A stretch of DNA of 64,000 bases. It comes from Thalassotalea_E sp964620605 (GTDB lineage: Bacteria > Pseudomonadota > Gammaproteobacteria > Enterobacterales > Alteromonadaceae). Below are positions 42,595 through 51,242 of the stretch, one piece after another; positions within the stretch are counted from its first letter, which is position 1, and each line of letters starts with the position of its first letter. Location: assembly GCA_964620605.1 (NCBI GenBank), contig CAZUHQ010000001.1:62001-126000 (forward strand). Reading direction: 5' to 3'. Below the pieces are notes generated by a model, which saw only the letters and a list, made by a program, of their open reading frames with translations, was not told the DNA's origin and made no database searches. The translations under genes were made by a program, and so were the position numbers.

Positions 42595-43002
42595 TTAACC
42601 GCGACCCGGCTCAAAGCCTTCATATCGCGGCAGCTCGGCATCCAGGTCTTCCCAGTTTGCTTTGGAACTGACAAAGTTATGGGATATCGGGCGCTCGCTG
42701 ATCTCAGAATCCAGTAAACCTAAACGCAGGCGGATACGGCTCGGATCGCTGTCATTTGAACTGTAGATAGGTGAGCCGCAGGTACGACAAAAGTGACGAT
42801 AACGGCCAAGCTTAAAGGAGAAATGCGATAAGTTATCTGCCCCTGCAATGATACAAAAGTCTGCGCTGTTAACAAAGCCATTGGTGGCAAACGCAGTGCC
42901 GGTGTTTTTGCGACATAACGAGCAGTGGCAATGGATAATATCCTTGATCGAGCCATTGATAGTGACTTCAACTGCGCCACATAAACATTTACCTTGATAC
43001 AT
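42595..43002 (-). CDS. GFA-family (CENP-V/glutathione-dependent formaldehyde-activating) protein
   Basis: Cytosolic zinc protein of 135 residues. Conserved Cys sets: GKCLCGAVEV, IIHCHCSLCRKNTG and FCRTCGSPIY, the two-zinc GFA/S-(hydroxymethyl)glutathione synthase-like pattern. Many such proteins have no tested activity, so a role in formaldehyde detoxification is only one option. It is the last gene of a minus-strand run (tRNA-binding protein, VOC protein, GFA) with gaps of 12-18 bases, probably an operon. Confidence 0.88.
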   Translation of the reverse strand: MYQGKCLCGAVEVTINGSIKDIIHCHCSLCRKNTGTAFATNGFVNSADFCIIAGADNLSHFSFKLGRYRHFCRTCGSPIYSSNDSDPSRIRLRLGLLDSEISERPISHNFVSSKANWEDLDAELPRYEGFEPGRG

Positions 43003-43014
43003 AATTAACCTTAT

Positions 43015-43398
43015 TTAAATTTGATAGAGTTCCAGCGGTAAGCCATCCGGATCGCTGAAAAAGGTAAACGGCTTATTTGTATATTCGTCGATACGAATCT
43101 CTTCAACCGCTACCTGGTGCTTTATCAGGTATTGCGTAACATCTGCCACAGACTCGACCGCAAACGCGAGGTGACGTAAACCGCGTGCTTCTGGGTAACT
43201 CGGTCTTTGTGGTGCATCAGTAAACGAGAATAATTCTATTTGACTACCATCTGGTAACTGCAAATCTAGCTTATAGGATTGGCGTGCTTCACGATAATTC
43301 TCGGCCAGTATTTTTAGGCCTAAGATATCAACATAAAAGTATTTAGAACGCTGATAGTTGGAACAAATAATGGCAACGTGGTGAATGGCTTTGAGCAT
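43015..43398 (-). CDS. VOC-family metalloprotein, YaeR/GloA2 type
   Basis: Cytosolic 127-residue glyoxalase/dioxygenase-fold protein. AIHHVAIICSNYQRSKYFYVDILGLKIL begins the first betaalphabeta unit, then LPDGSQIELFSF with metal-ligand Glu, RHLAFAVESV and DPDGLPLELYQI with the last ligand. The sequence is closest in type to YaeR (GloA2/SMU1112c-like); activity is not established. It lies between the tRNA-binding and GFA genes. Confidence 0.88.
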   Translation of the reverse strand: MLKAIHHVAIICSNYQRSKYFYVDILGLKILAENYREARQSYKLDLQLPDGSQIELFSFTDAPQRPSYPEARGLRHLAFAVESVADVTQYLIKHQVAVEEIRIDEYTNKPFTFFSDPDGLPLELYQI

Positions 43399-43416
43399 TT
43401 TGCTACCTGAGACTAT

Positions 43417-43755
43417 TTACGCTAATCGAGTGCCATTTGGCACAGGTGAATCGGGAATGGCTAAAACAACGGCGTTATCTTCGCGGTGAAAACCTGTCAC
43501 CAGGCATTCTGACATGATTGGGCCGATTTGCTTTGCTGGAAAATTCACTACCGCCATCACCTGTTTGCCGATTAACTCCTGCTTACTATAGACTTCGGTG
43601 ATCTGGGCGCTGGATTTTTTAATGCCGATTTGTTCACCAAAATCGACTTTTAAAATATAAGCCGGGTTACGCGCCTCGGGAAAGTCTTCTGCTGAAATAA
43701 TAGTACCAACACAGAGTTTAACCCGCTGAAACTCCTGCCATTGCAAGTTATTCAT
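43417..43755 (-). CDS. tRNA-binding domain protein (CsaA/YgjH-like)
   Basis: Cytosolic 112-residue single OB-fold protein. CVGTIISAEDFPEARNPAYILKVDFG and QITEVYSKQELIGKQVMAVVNF are the EMAP/Arc1p-like tRNA-binding domain, with C-terminal ECLVTGFHREDNAVVLAIPD. CsaA has been linked to chaperone-like or tRNA functions; YgjH binds tRNA. First gene of the three-gene run on the minus strand. Confidence 0.9.
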   Translation of the reverse strand: MNNLQWQEFQRVKLCVGTIISAEDFPEARNPAYILKVDFGEQIGIKKSSAQITEVYSKQELIGKQVMAVVNFPAKQIGPIMSECLVTGFHREDNAVVLAIPDSPVPNGTRLA

Positions 43756-43848
43756 ATTTAATCCTTAATAGGTTTTTTAGCGATAGTAGCATGATGACTG
43801 GCTGAAAACCTTGTATAAAATTGCGCAAATCTTGATTGCTAAAAATGA

Positions 43849-44335
43849 CTAGGGGGTTAACTCTTTGGTCATAAAGGTGCTATAAGGATCCTCTTTGTAA
43901 TTAGCAAATGGCGGACAATAGTTAAAGCCAAATGACTGATAAAGTTTTTGTGCCGGTAAAAATACTGCCATAGTGCCGGTCTCTAGGCTCAACTGCCGGT
44001 AACCCTTGGTGGTTGCATAATCAATAATATGGCTTAATAAGGTGCGAGCCACACCACGACGAAGAAACTGTGTTGCGGTGCGCATCGATTTAATTTCTCC
44101 ATGACTATTACCCAGCTCTTTTAAGGCGCCGCAACCGGCGAGTTTATCGTTATTCCATAAGGTCCAGAAACTAATGTCAGGAGCTGCCAAGGCGTTTAAG
44201 TTTAGGGCATGGACAGATTCTGGTGGTGAATGGCGTAACATATCCTGGTGATGAATGGCGTAACATATCCTGGTGATGCTCGGTCAGCAGCCGGATAACT
44301 TCAGGGTGGGAAAGCTGGTTTAATTTTATCTCCAT
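43849..44335 (-). pseudogene. GNAT acetyltransferase gene split by a 25-bp tandem duplication
   Basis: A 25-bp unit starting GAATGGCGTAACATATCC occurs twice in tandem at 44228-44252 and 44253-44277. Removing one copy restores a frame of exactly 462 bases (153 residues) from ATG 44335: MEIKLNQLSHPEVIRLLTEH followed by HQDMLRHSPPESV and a full GNAT domain (LAGCGALKELG, LRRGVARTLLSHII with the R-x-x-G-x-G/A loop, LYQSFGFNYCPPFANY). With both copies the frame shifts. A shorter product of 130 residues could start at ATG 44241 inside the unit, lacking the first strand. The original is a YhbS/PhnO-like acetyltransferase of unknown substrate. A recent slippage event or strain variant is likely. Confidence 0.8.
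44228..44277. repeat. Perfect 25-bp tandem duplication (two units)
   Basis: Units 44228-44252 and 44253-44277 are identical. 25 is not a multiple of three, so the duplication disrupts the GNAT reading frame. Loss of one unit by slippage would restore it. Confidence 0.95.
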
Positions 44336-44517
44336 CGCTGGTGACTACTCATTTACATGACAGTTGCCGCTAAGCATACTCTGTCAACAGCGAGAAATTA
44401 AGCAAAGCATGATAACTTGTTTTGATGGCTGCTATGCGACTTAACCCGGATATCGTTTTTTCCTGATTTTTATGTTAAAAAGTTAAAAAATAACAATTTA
44501 AATCAGTCGAGTCTGTG

Positions 44518-46524
44518 ATGAAAAAACAACAATCCGTGGTACGCAAGGTGCTGCTTGCCGTTGCCGGTATCTTATCCATTATTGCCATTATTGTTGCAAC
44601 TTATGTGACTTCAGAGCGTGCCGCCAGCGTTGAAAATTCAGTATTAAAGGAGCTTAGCGCGGCCACCAAAACATCGGCGGCTGGCATCCATGAGTTTTTT
44701 CGTGAACGTTCTCGGGTAGTTACTGCTCTGCTCGGCAACAGCTTTGTTAACGACTGGTTTTCCCGTTATAGCGAGCGCGGCTCGGAAATTGATTCCGACC
44801 CTGAGTATCAGCGCATAGTTAGCCTGTTTCGCAATACCTCCAAACACGATAGTTTAATTAAATCGGTATTTTATGCTCCGGCGGCGACTCATGAGTATTT
44901 TGATATTAATGGTCGCTACAACGACGAAAATTATTACACCAGCAAACGTCCGTGGTGGGGAGAAGCATTAAAAAAAGACCGACTATTTATTACCAAGCCA
45001 GAAATCGACGCCAATGATGGTTCCATTGTTACTTCCATTAAATCAACGGTCTATTCCAGTGAGCAGCGCTTGTTAGGCGTCTTAGGTATCGATGTGCTGG
45101 CGTCTGAAGTTAAGAGCAAGCTAGTCGATACCATGAAGTATCAAAACCAGGGCTTTGGTTTCCTGTTTGCCAAAGAAGGTCAGATTATCTCCTTTCCTGA
45201 TAAGAACAAACAAATCGACATGAGCAAGTTGCCGACGTTAGATCAGGTCGATAGTATCTTCAGCCATGCCGATGGTTTTGCCAAGCTGTTAACGGCCAGT
45301 GGCAAGCAGGGGGAAACCATAGAGCAGGTAACCTGGAATAACGAGCCATACCTGGTGATAGTCAATCCTGTGTTGGACGAGACCATGGAGCTGGATTGGC
45401 GGGTTGGTTTTATGGTGCCGCAAACCGTGATCAGCACCCCGGTGCAAAATTCGATTATCACTTCAATTGTGGTGGTGTTGTTAGTGGTAGTGCTGACTTC
45501 TGGCGTCACTGTGTTTGCCATTAAAAAACTACTGACCAACCCGTTAACGACTATCGTCAGTGCCATGGATGATATCGCGACCGGTGATGGTGACCTGACC
45601 CTGCGTATTAACATGAACCGCGCGGATGAACTCGGTCAGCTGAGCGCTTCATTTAACCTGTTTGTTGAAAATATTCAGCGCATTATAAAACAAAGCAGCG
45701 ATACCACTAAGCGAGTGCTAGCAGAATCAGATGATGTTAACCATTTGGTGAATGACTTTGCACAAAATGCCAGCCAGCAAAAAGGCTATATCGAACAAAT
45801 AGCTACCGCTGCCACCGAAATGACCCAGACCATACATGGCATATCAGAAAATGCTCAGTCTGCGCTTGAGCATGCCACTAAGGCAACTAGCGAATCATCC
45901 GACGGTCGGGCATTGACTCAGTCCGCTACCGAGCTAATGGCAGAGTTGTCGCAAGATGTTAGCAGCGCGGCGGATGTCGTGAGTGAATTGCATAAAAACT
46001 CCACTTCCATTACCGCGATGTTGGAAGTGATCAAAAGTATCGCCGAACAGACCAATTTATTGGCGCTTAATGCGGCGATTGAAGCGGCGCGTGCTGGTGA
46101 GCAAGGGCGTGGTTTTGCCGTGGTTGCCGATGAAGTCAGAACCTTGGCCAGTCGTACTCAGGAATCTGCCGGTGATATTGAAGCCATCATCGCCAAGTTA
46201 CATCAGTCGGCGGAAAATGCCGTGCAGGCGATGAATGTCGGTAAAGGTAAAACCGATCAAGGGGTTGAAATTATTGAGCAGGTTAATAGCAAGCTAATGC
46301 AGATCACACAAGCTATTTCCTTGATCGAGCAACAGTCAAATGAAACGGCATCCACCACTCGCGAGCAGGCAACGGCGTCGGATGAAATTTCTCAGCAAAC
46401 GGTAGCGGTTAACGAACTGGCGGATGCCAGTGTTGCACAGGTTGATGAAATGATGGCAAAAAGTAATATTCAGCGTGATATTACATTAGAGCTTAATAAA
46501 ACCATTTCTCAGTTTAGTGTTTAA
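44518..46524 (+). CDS. Methyl-accepting chemotaxis protein with dCache sensor
   Basis: Inner-membrane chemoreceptor of 668 residues. Transmembrane helices near 10-30 and 300-322 enclose a periplasmic dCache-type domain (about 35-290, with FYAPAATHEYFDINGRY, SKRPWWGEALKKD and VYSSEQRLLGVLGIDVLAS). A HAMP domain (about 322-375, IATGDGDLTLRI) and the signalling helix bundle follow, with hairpin tip EQTNLLALNAAIEAARAGEQ and GFAVVADEVRTLASRT. No C-terminal CheR pentapeptide. ATG 44518 has GAG at six bases; the overlapping GTG at 44515 is less suitable. Ligand unknown, probably small organic molecules such as amino acids. Confidence 0.93.
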   Translation: MKKQQSVVRKVLLAVAGILSIIAIIVATYVTSERAASVENSVLKELSAATKTSAAGIHEFFRERSRVVTALLGNSFVNDWFSRYSERGSEIDSDPEYQRIVSLFRNTSKHDSLIKSVFYAPAATHEYFDINGRYNDENYYTSKRPWWGEALKKDRLFITKPEIDANDGSIVTSIKSTVYSSEQRLLGVLGIDVLASEVKSKLVDTMKYQNQGFGFLFAKEGQIISFPDKNKQIDMSKLPTLDQVDSIFSHADGFAKLLTASGKQGETIEQVTWNNEPYLVIVNPVLDETMELDWRVGFMVPQTVISTPVQNSIITSIVVVLLVVVLTSGVTVFAIKKLLTNPLTTIVSAMDDIATGDGDLTLRINMNRADELGQLSASFNLFVENIQRIIKQSSDTTKRVLAESDDVNHLVNDFAQNASQQKGYIEQIATAATEMTQTIHGISENAQSALEHATKATSESSDGRALTQSATELMAELSQDVSSAADVVSELHKNSTSITAMLEVIKSIAEQTNLLALNAAIEAARAGEQGRGFAVVADEVRTLASRTQESAGDIEAIIAKLHQSAENAVQAMNVGKGKTDQGVEIIEQVNSKLMQITQAISLIEQQSNETASTTREQATASDEISQQTVAVNELADASVAQVDEMMAKSNIQRDITLELNKTISQFSV

Positions 46525-46614
46525 GCTATTTTTGTTAAAACATTAGGTCGATTCGAACGTAGCGAGGCTAGACGATAATTTAATATAACGGCAAGATTCG
46601 ACTAGGTTAATATT

Positions 46615-46653
46615 CGACAAGGAGCTTGCAGTTAGTGAGTTTACTCCTTGTCG
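46615..46653 (-). terminator. Inverted repeat at the end of the hypothetical membrane protein gene
   Basis: Perfect 10-bp arms CGACAAGGAG (46615-46624) / CTCCTTGTCG (46644-46653) with a 19-base loop; one arm codes the last residues of the gene. No T-run, so a poor intrinsic terminator, perhaps an mRNA 3'-end stabiliser. Confidence 0.4.
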
Positions 46654-47117
46654 CTTGGTGCTTTGGCTTTTATGTGCTGGATGACATTGCCCGCTTGATC
46701 AAAAAAACGCAAACTGGCGGTTTCTTTTAAATAAAGCACAGCGGCACCTTTTGACTGTTCGCCATGTAAGGCAAAGCCACCACCACCGTGAGCAAACTGT
46801 GCAATACCAACTCGCGTTGTTCCTGTTTGATCTTTTAGGAAAATATGGCTGCCATCGTCATTGTGAGTGGCGACCAGGCGTTTATTGCCTGCTAAGTCTG
46901 TCAAATATAACTGTGGAAAATCTTGTTCCAGTTCTAGGCCTGCCAGCACCTGGTTGTTCTTATTTACCAGCTGAAAGCCCTGAGCTTGCTGAATATTCGA
47001 ACTAAATAATGGACTAATTACCTGTACTGTTAACGCTAATACTGTCAGTAACAGCAAGAAAACGGCTTTTTCTAATCGGCGAATTTTTAGTTGGATCGCA
47101 TCATTGTTATTGGTCAT
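46641..47117 (-). CDS. Membrane-anchored hypothetical protein with beta-rich periplasmic part
   Basis: 158 residues: charged N-terminus, one transmembrane helix (about 17-38, VFLLLLTVLALTVQVISPLF) and a periplasmic domain with repetitive short strands such as FQLVNKNNQVLAGLELEQDF, LYLTDLAGNKRLVATHNDDG and LRFFDQAGNVIQHI. Looks like a small beta-sheet or beta-solenoid with repeated ...L..D..G..... motifs. I do not recognise the family. AGGAG stands well placed before the ATG. It is followed by an N-acetyltransferase-type neighbour upstream on the same strand with a 24-base gap. Confidence 0.7.
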   Translation of the reverse strand: MTNNNDAIQLKIRRLEKAVFLLLLTVLALTVQVISPLFSSNIQQAQGFQLVNKNNQVLAGLELEQDFPQLYLTDLAGNKRLVATHNDDGSHIFLKDQTGTTRVGIAQFAHGGGGFALHGEQSKGAAVLYLKETASLRFFDQAGNVIQHIKAKAPSDKE

Positions 47118-47141
47118 GTTCTGCTCCTGTTCTGTAATAAT

Positions 47142-47561
47142 TCAAACAAATTTGCATAATGCCAGGCCAAGCTGCTTGCCATCACGTAACGAGTAGCCAA
47201 ACTTTTGATAAAATGCTTCTTTGCCGTGGGCTGCCAATAATCCGATAGTGCTGCCAGGCTGACAGGCTTGCGCCAGATAGTTTTCTATCTGCTCCATTAA
47301 CCGCTTGCCTAAACCCTGCCCTTGATACTCCGGGGCAACAATGACATCCTGAATATAATAATACATGGCATTATCGCCAATTACCCGGGCAATGGCCATT
47401 AACTGCTGTGATTGATCCCTAAGGCAAACCCAGAATAAGGAATTGTCTATGCTGTGCTGAGTCGTTTGAATACTTGGAGTACTCCAGCCAATTTTTGCTC
47501 TCAATGCGATAAATTCTTCAGCGCCTGGCGCACTTAAGCAAGTGGTGATTGGAGTGGTCAT
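47142..47561 (-). CDS. GNAT N-acetyltransferase
   Basis: Cytosolic acetyl-CoA transferase of 139 residues. VIVAPEYQGQGLGKRLMEQIENYL carries the Q-x-x-G-x-G/A acetyl-CoA loop, preceded by MAIARVIGDNAMYYYIQ and followed by AAHGKEAFYQKFGYSLRDG. Similar to small single-domain GNATs acting on amines or antibiotics; the substrate is unknown. Same strand as the membrane protein gene. Confidence 0.88.
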   Translation of the reverse strand: MTTPITTCLSAPGAEEFIALRAKIGWSTPSIQTTQHSIDNSLFWVCLRDQSQQLMAIARVIGDNAMYYYIQDVIVAPEYQGQGLGKRLMEQIENYLAQACQPGSTIGLLAAHGKEAFYQKFGYSLRDGKQLGLALCKFV

Positions 47562-47611
47562 TGAGTAAAGTTTCCTGTTGAATTTCTGATAGACAGTAAA
47601 AAATCAATTAT

Positions 47612-48106
47612 TTATTTGCTATTGCGATAAATGTCATATTCTTGCATCGAACGTGCTGCATTGGCATCCTTAATACAGTTAATCGTCTGAATTCTTTGCA
47701 AATAATCCAGAGGAACATTTGTTTCTTTCGCACCAATAATAACGTGGTTTAAATACCAGCAATAGGGTTTTAGTTCAGCATTGATATCGGTGGCGTAATA
47801 AGTAAAAGCTTCGATGGAATTACCATGGCTGTTTTGCACGCTAACGGTTTTGATTTCATAACCTAGCCCTAAGCCTTCTACCGCATCTAATGCGGCTTTT
47901 TCTTTACCGTCGATAATAAAAACAGCGCCAAATACTCTGTCCTGATGAGCTTGCACTATATTGCCTTTGCCTGAGCCGTCTTCGCTCGCTTTATCAAAAC
48001 GCAGCTGATGGTCGTTAAGTTGATATAAGCCAACTCTTTTAGCGCTTGGTACACGAGCGCGTAACCTAAGCAATGACATATTTGAACCATAGGCAAAGTA
48101 ATACAT
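47612..48106 (-). CDS. Gamma-glutamylcyclotransferase-like (AIG2/GGCT) protein
   Basis: Cytosolic protein of 164 residues with YFAYGSNMSLLRLRAR, the family's YGSNM substrate-binding loop, LNDHQLRFDKASEDGSGKGN and GAVFIIDGKEKAALDAVEG, which contains the expected catalytic Glu. The fold acts on gamma-glutamyl amino acids or glutathione, releasing 5-oxoproline, but bacterial members are often of unknown role. AGGAAATTTA precedes the ATG. Single minus-strand gene. Confidence 0.88.
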   Translation of the reverse strand: MYYFAYGSNMSLLRLRARVPSAKRVGLYQLNDHQLRFDKASEDGSGKGNIVQAHQDRVFGAVFIIDGKEKAALDAVEGLGLGYEIKTVSVQNSHGNSIEAFTYYATDINAELKPYCWYLNHVIIGAKETNVPLDYLQRIQTINCIKDANAARSMQEYDIYRNSK

Positions 48107-48171
48107 TAAATTTCCTGTGTTTTTGATTGTCTACGATAAATGATCTAATGGCACAAGCCAAGGGGAAGATC

Positions 48172-48870
48172 TTAGAGCAATACCCGCTTTAGCTTGGTGT
48201 TTTTTGAGTAATGGCGCGTTTGGGCGAGGAATAATTCGGCGGTCGCGATAGCGTCGTTTAATGCATTATGCCCAGTATAGGGCGGCAGCTGATACTTGGT
48301 TCTCAGTGACGCTAGCCTTAGCTCAGAGGGGTCGTAGGCAAGATCTTTTTTATCTAACCGGCGTTTAGCGATAGCCAAGGTATCGATTATCGGAAATGAC
48401 GGTGCGATACCGTAGAGCTCTAAACAGGCCTGGCGTAGAAATTCCCGCTCAATGCGAGCGAAATGTACCAGCATCACCTTGCCTGCCAGTGCAGTTAGTA
48501 ATTGTTCAATTACGGTTTTTAGCGGCAAGCCAGTTTGCTGTTGTTGATCGGTGATCTGGTGAATAATAACGTTATCTGGTGTTAATGCTTGCTTAGTATT
48601 AATCAGTTGGTGATAGCAAGTACCTAAGTGGATTTGCTGTTGCTGCACCTTAACAAAACCAACGCTTAATAGTTTATCCTGCACTGCATCTAGGCCGGTG
48701 GTTTCAAAGTCGACTGCTAATAGCACACTTTGATTGAGTAAACTGTTTGGGCTGGGAAAAGGCACGGCGAGAAAGTCTTTTAACGGGCCATCAGGGGCGC
48801 GCAGCAGGTTGCGTTTGCGCTCAATTTCGTAACCAATTAACCAGCTCAGTAAAGGATGATGAGAGAACAT
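48172..48870 (-). CDS. DnaQ-like 3'-5' exonuclease
   Basis: 232-residue DEDDh exonuclease resembling the epsilon subunit of DNA polymerase III. Motif I LLAVDFETTGLDAVQD (Asp and Glu), motif II near VHFARIEREFL, and motif III HNALNDAIATAELF (His-x4-Asp). The N-terminal 45 residues precede the nuclease core and are typical of the copies linked to DUF294-CBS genes. It lies 5 bases after the DUF294 gene on the same strand, an arrangement repeatedly seen beside DUF4212-ActP genes in marine gammaproteobacteria. Confidence 0.88.
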   Translation of the reverse strand: MFSHHPLLSWLIGYEIERKRNLLRAPDGPLKDFLAVPFPSPNSLLNQSVLLAVDFETTGLDAVQDKLLSVGFVKVQQQQIHLGTCYHQLINTKQALTPDNVIIHQITDQQQQTGLPLKTVIEQLLTALAGKVMLVHFARIEREFLRQACLELYGIAPSFPIIDTLAIAKRRLDKKDLAYDPSELRLASLRTKYQLPPYTGHNALNDAIATAELFLAQTRHYSKNTKLKRVLL

Positions 48871-48875
48871 AACGA

Positions 48876-50732
48876 CTAATACGTGGTTTGCCTGCTGTCT
48901 TGCAGGGTTTTGATCACTTTAAAGGCGTCCTTTAAATGCTCGCGCTCTAATTTGGAAATATGTTTAGGAGCGAGGTAATTATCGGGCTTTTGATTGAGCT
49001 GTAAACATTTTGCTTGATGTTCAAGTCGTAGTAGACCCAAAAATTCATAGGCATCAATTAAATTTGCTGCCGAGGCCTTGGTTAACGATGGCGTGCCGGC
49101 GGCTTGCTGTAGCCTTTCGATAGTGTTTGTGGCTGCTATGCCTTCGCTTAACGCATAAATTCGTGCCAGGTCGACAATTGGCGCTATGCCGTTATGTTTT
49201 AGATCCAGCACTTCTTTGTTTTCACCGTCTTTAACTAAGACAAAATCGCGAAAAAAGCCGAGCGGTGGCCGTAACGCTAAGGCATTTTTTGAGAGGTGAG
49301 CGATAAACAGGCTATTGCTTTTGGTTTTTGTTAACAACCGCGATCTTACCTGAGCGAGTAATCGGCTGTCGCCATGTACTGTTGCCAGATCAAAAAATAC
49401 GCTGCTATTTAACAATGCCTGTGGATCCGGTGTTTCAACCCACTGGCGAAAGTAGCTATGCCATACTCTTTGCGGCTGCCGCCATTTGGCATTGCTTGCC
49501 ATAATCTCACCGGGACAATAAATAAAACCACATTTTGCCAGCCCATCGCAGACAAAATGTGCCAGTTTGGCAAACCAGACCTCATGATCCGGTTGCATCT
49601 GATCGGAAATGATTAATGCATTGTCCTGATCGGAGTGGGCAAACTGTTCCTGTCTTGCCTGCGAACCGGCCGCCAGCCAGGCATAAGGCACGGGAGCCGT
49701 ACCATATTCTTGCTCAGCTAGTTCAATTAACCTTATGGTGAATGCTGAGGTAATGGCGCTGATGCTTTTACCGAGATGATCTGCCGTGGTGCCGAGTTTG
49801 GCCATGCGGATCTGTAATTTAGGCAGCATTGTGCTGATCTGTGCCAGTTCAGCTATGTTATCTGCCTTACGAATAATATGGCTAAGATTAACTGCGTTTT
49901 GGCTTTCATGGTTCATTAAATCGGTAATGGTCACCATGGCGTGCAGCCGGTTATTTTTTATCACAGGCAAATGGTGAATGCGTTTGCTGGTCATCAACAT
50001 CAAGGCTTCATAGGCATTTGCCTGTTCGTTTATAGTCAACATGTTTGCGGTCATAATTTCACTGACCCGCAGGGCAAAATTCAGTCCCTTTGCAATGCAG
50101 CGCTGGCGCAGGTCTTTATCTGTGATAATGCCGACCGGTTTCTCACTAGTTGTAGCTTCAGTGATCACTACCAGACAGGAAAAGCCGAGCTCAGTCATTT
50201 TTATTGCCGCTTCTTGTATTGAGGCGTTTTGTTCGATAGTGGCGACCGGGGTGTGATAGAAGTGGCTGATCCCGGTGTTGATTAATGAAGAAGCAAGCAC
50301 TGCTTCTTCATTAATCTGATGCATTTTTTGATTCAGTCGTTGTTCGGCACTGTGGCTGAGAAAATTAATCACCGCCGGGTAATCTGCGATTAAAATAAGG
50401 AGTTTCTGATAATCAACACAATAAACTAAAGTGTCTTCTTCTGTGCTTACTTTGATTGTTAAATCGCTGACGGCGTCGCAAAACACGGTACAAATATCGC
50501 CTTCACTATATTTGCCTAATAATTCATCTTGACTGTTACTATAGGTAAGTGCGCCTTTTCTGACGATATAGAGCTGATTGGCTGCGCATTGGCTAGGTGG
50601 CAACTGAGAGTCCTGCTTGAGGTAACAGATAGTGCAGGCTTTGATCACCTGATTGAGCTTAAGTACTGGCAGCTGATCAAACGGTGGGATCGCCTGTAAA
50701 AAGTGTGAAATATCCGCTAAGTCGTTATCCAT
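48876..50732 (-). CDS. DUF294 nucleotidyltransferase-like protein with cNMP and CBS domains
   Basis: Cytosolic 618-residue regulatory protein. Cyclic-nucleotide-binding-like domain (about 20-130, LYIVRKGALTYS), two CBS domains (about 155-285, VGIITDKDLRQRCIAKGL, RIHHLPVIKNNRLH), a DUF294 nucleotidyltransferase-like domain (about 340-480, AWLAAGSQARQEQFAHSDQDN, whose G-S and D-x-D are the catalytic motif) and a C-terminal DUF294_C domain. Probably senses nucleotides and modifies a partner near acetate metabolism. The start is set at ATG 50732; an in-frame GTG at 50744 is possible, and neither has a good ribosome site. Divergent from the symporter genes. Confidence 0.85.
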   Translation of the reverse strand: MDNDLADISHFLQAIPPFDQLPVLKLNQVIKACTICYLKQDSQLPPSQCAANQLYIVRKGALTYSNSQDELLGKYSEGDICTVFCDAVSDLTIKVSTEEDTLVYCVDYQKLLILIADYPAVINFLSHSAEQRLNQKMHQINEEAVLASSLINTGISHFYHTPVATIEQNASIQEAAIKMTELGFSCLVVITEATTSEKPVGIITDKDLRQRCIAKGLNFALRVSEIMTANMLTINEQANAYEALMLMTSKRIHHLPVIKNNRLHAMVTITDLMNHESQNAVNLSHIIRKADNIAELAQISTMLPKLQIRMAKLGTTADHLGKSISAITSAFTIRLIELAEQEYGTAPVPYAWLAAGSQARQEQFAHSDQDNALIISDQMQPDHEVWFAKLAHFVCDGLAKCGFIYCPGEIMASNAKWRQPQRVWHSYFRQWVETPDPQALLNSSVFFDLATVHGDSRLLAQVRSRLLTKTKSNSLFIAHLSKNALALRPPLGFFRDFVLVKDGENKEVLDLKHNGIAPIVDLARIYALSEGIAATNTIERLQQAAGTPSLTKASAANLIDAYEFLGLLRLEHQAKCLQLNQKPDNYLAPKHISKLEREHLKDAFKVIKTLQDSRQTTY

Positions 50733-50809
50733 AATATTTTGCACAGCAATAGTGATACCTTGTATTTACTGCCTTTTTCATTGCAAGGTCAACCTTATTT
50801 CCAGCGACC

Positions 50810-50823
50810 TAGACTAAAGTGTA
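50810..50823. promoter_or_regulatory. TAGACYWWAGTSKA operator between DUF294 and DUF4212 genes
   Basis: TAGACTAAAGTGTA matches the two sites at 35083-35129. It lies in the 258-base region between divergent DUF294 and DUF4212 genes, about 170 bases before the symporter start. CrbR-like control of the acetate symporter would explain the match. Confidence 0.5.
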
Positions 50824-50990
50824 ATACCTGAATTTAGAATTCCTTGTTAGGGTTTATGCTAGCTAAGGTTTTTAGTGGCTGGTGCTAGATAGCTAAAAAT
50901 CTTGCTACAGATATAACAGGTAAATAAACGCGTAAAACAACAATAAACGTGTATTTAATGGGCGATACAGCCCAATGCTAGGAGAAAACA

Positions 50991-51242
50991 ATGGAAGACA
51001 AAGTTTCATATTGGCAAGAAAATCTTCGCCTAATATTCATCTGTCTTGCTATCTGGTTCGTGGTGTCATTTGGTTTTGGCTTGTTGCTGGTTGAGCCATT
51101 AAATGCGATTCGACTGGGTGGGTACAAACTGGGATTCTGGTTTGCACAACAAGGCTCAATTTATACCTTCGTTGCTCTGATTTTTTGGTATACCAAGAAA
51201 ATGAATGAGCTTGATAAAAAATACAATGTAGGAGATGAGTGA
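50991..51242 (+). CDS. DUF4212 small subunit of a sodium/organic-acid symporter
   Basis: 83-residue inner-membrane protein with two transmembrane helices (about 11-33 and 47-71, WFAQQGSIYTFVALIFWYTK) and a charged tail ELDKKYNV. Its family is found next to ActP-like symporters as a helper subunit. AGGAGAAAACA precedes the ATG. Its TGA overlaps the ATG of the next gene by one base, implying coupled translation. Confidence 0.9.
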   Translation: MEDKVSYWQENLRLIFICLAIWFVVSFGFGLLLVEPLNAIRLGGYKLGFWFAQQGSIYTFVALIFWYTKKMNELDKKYNVGDE

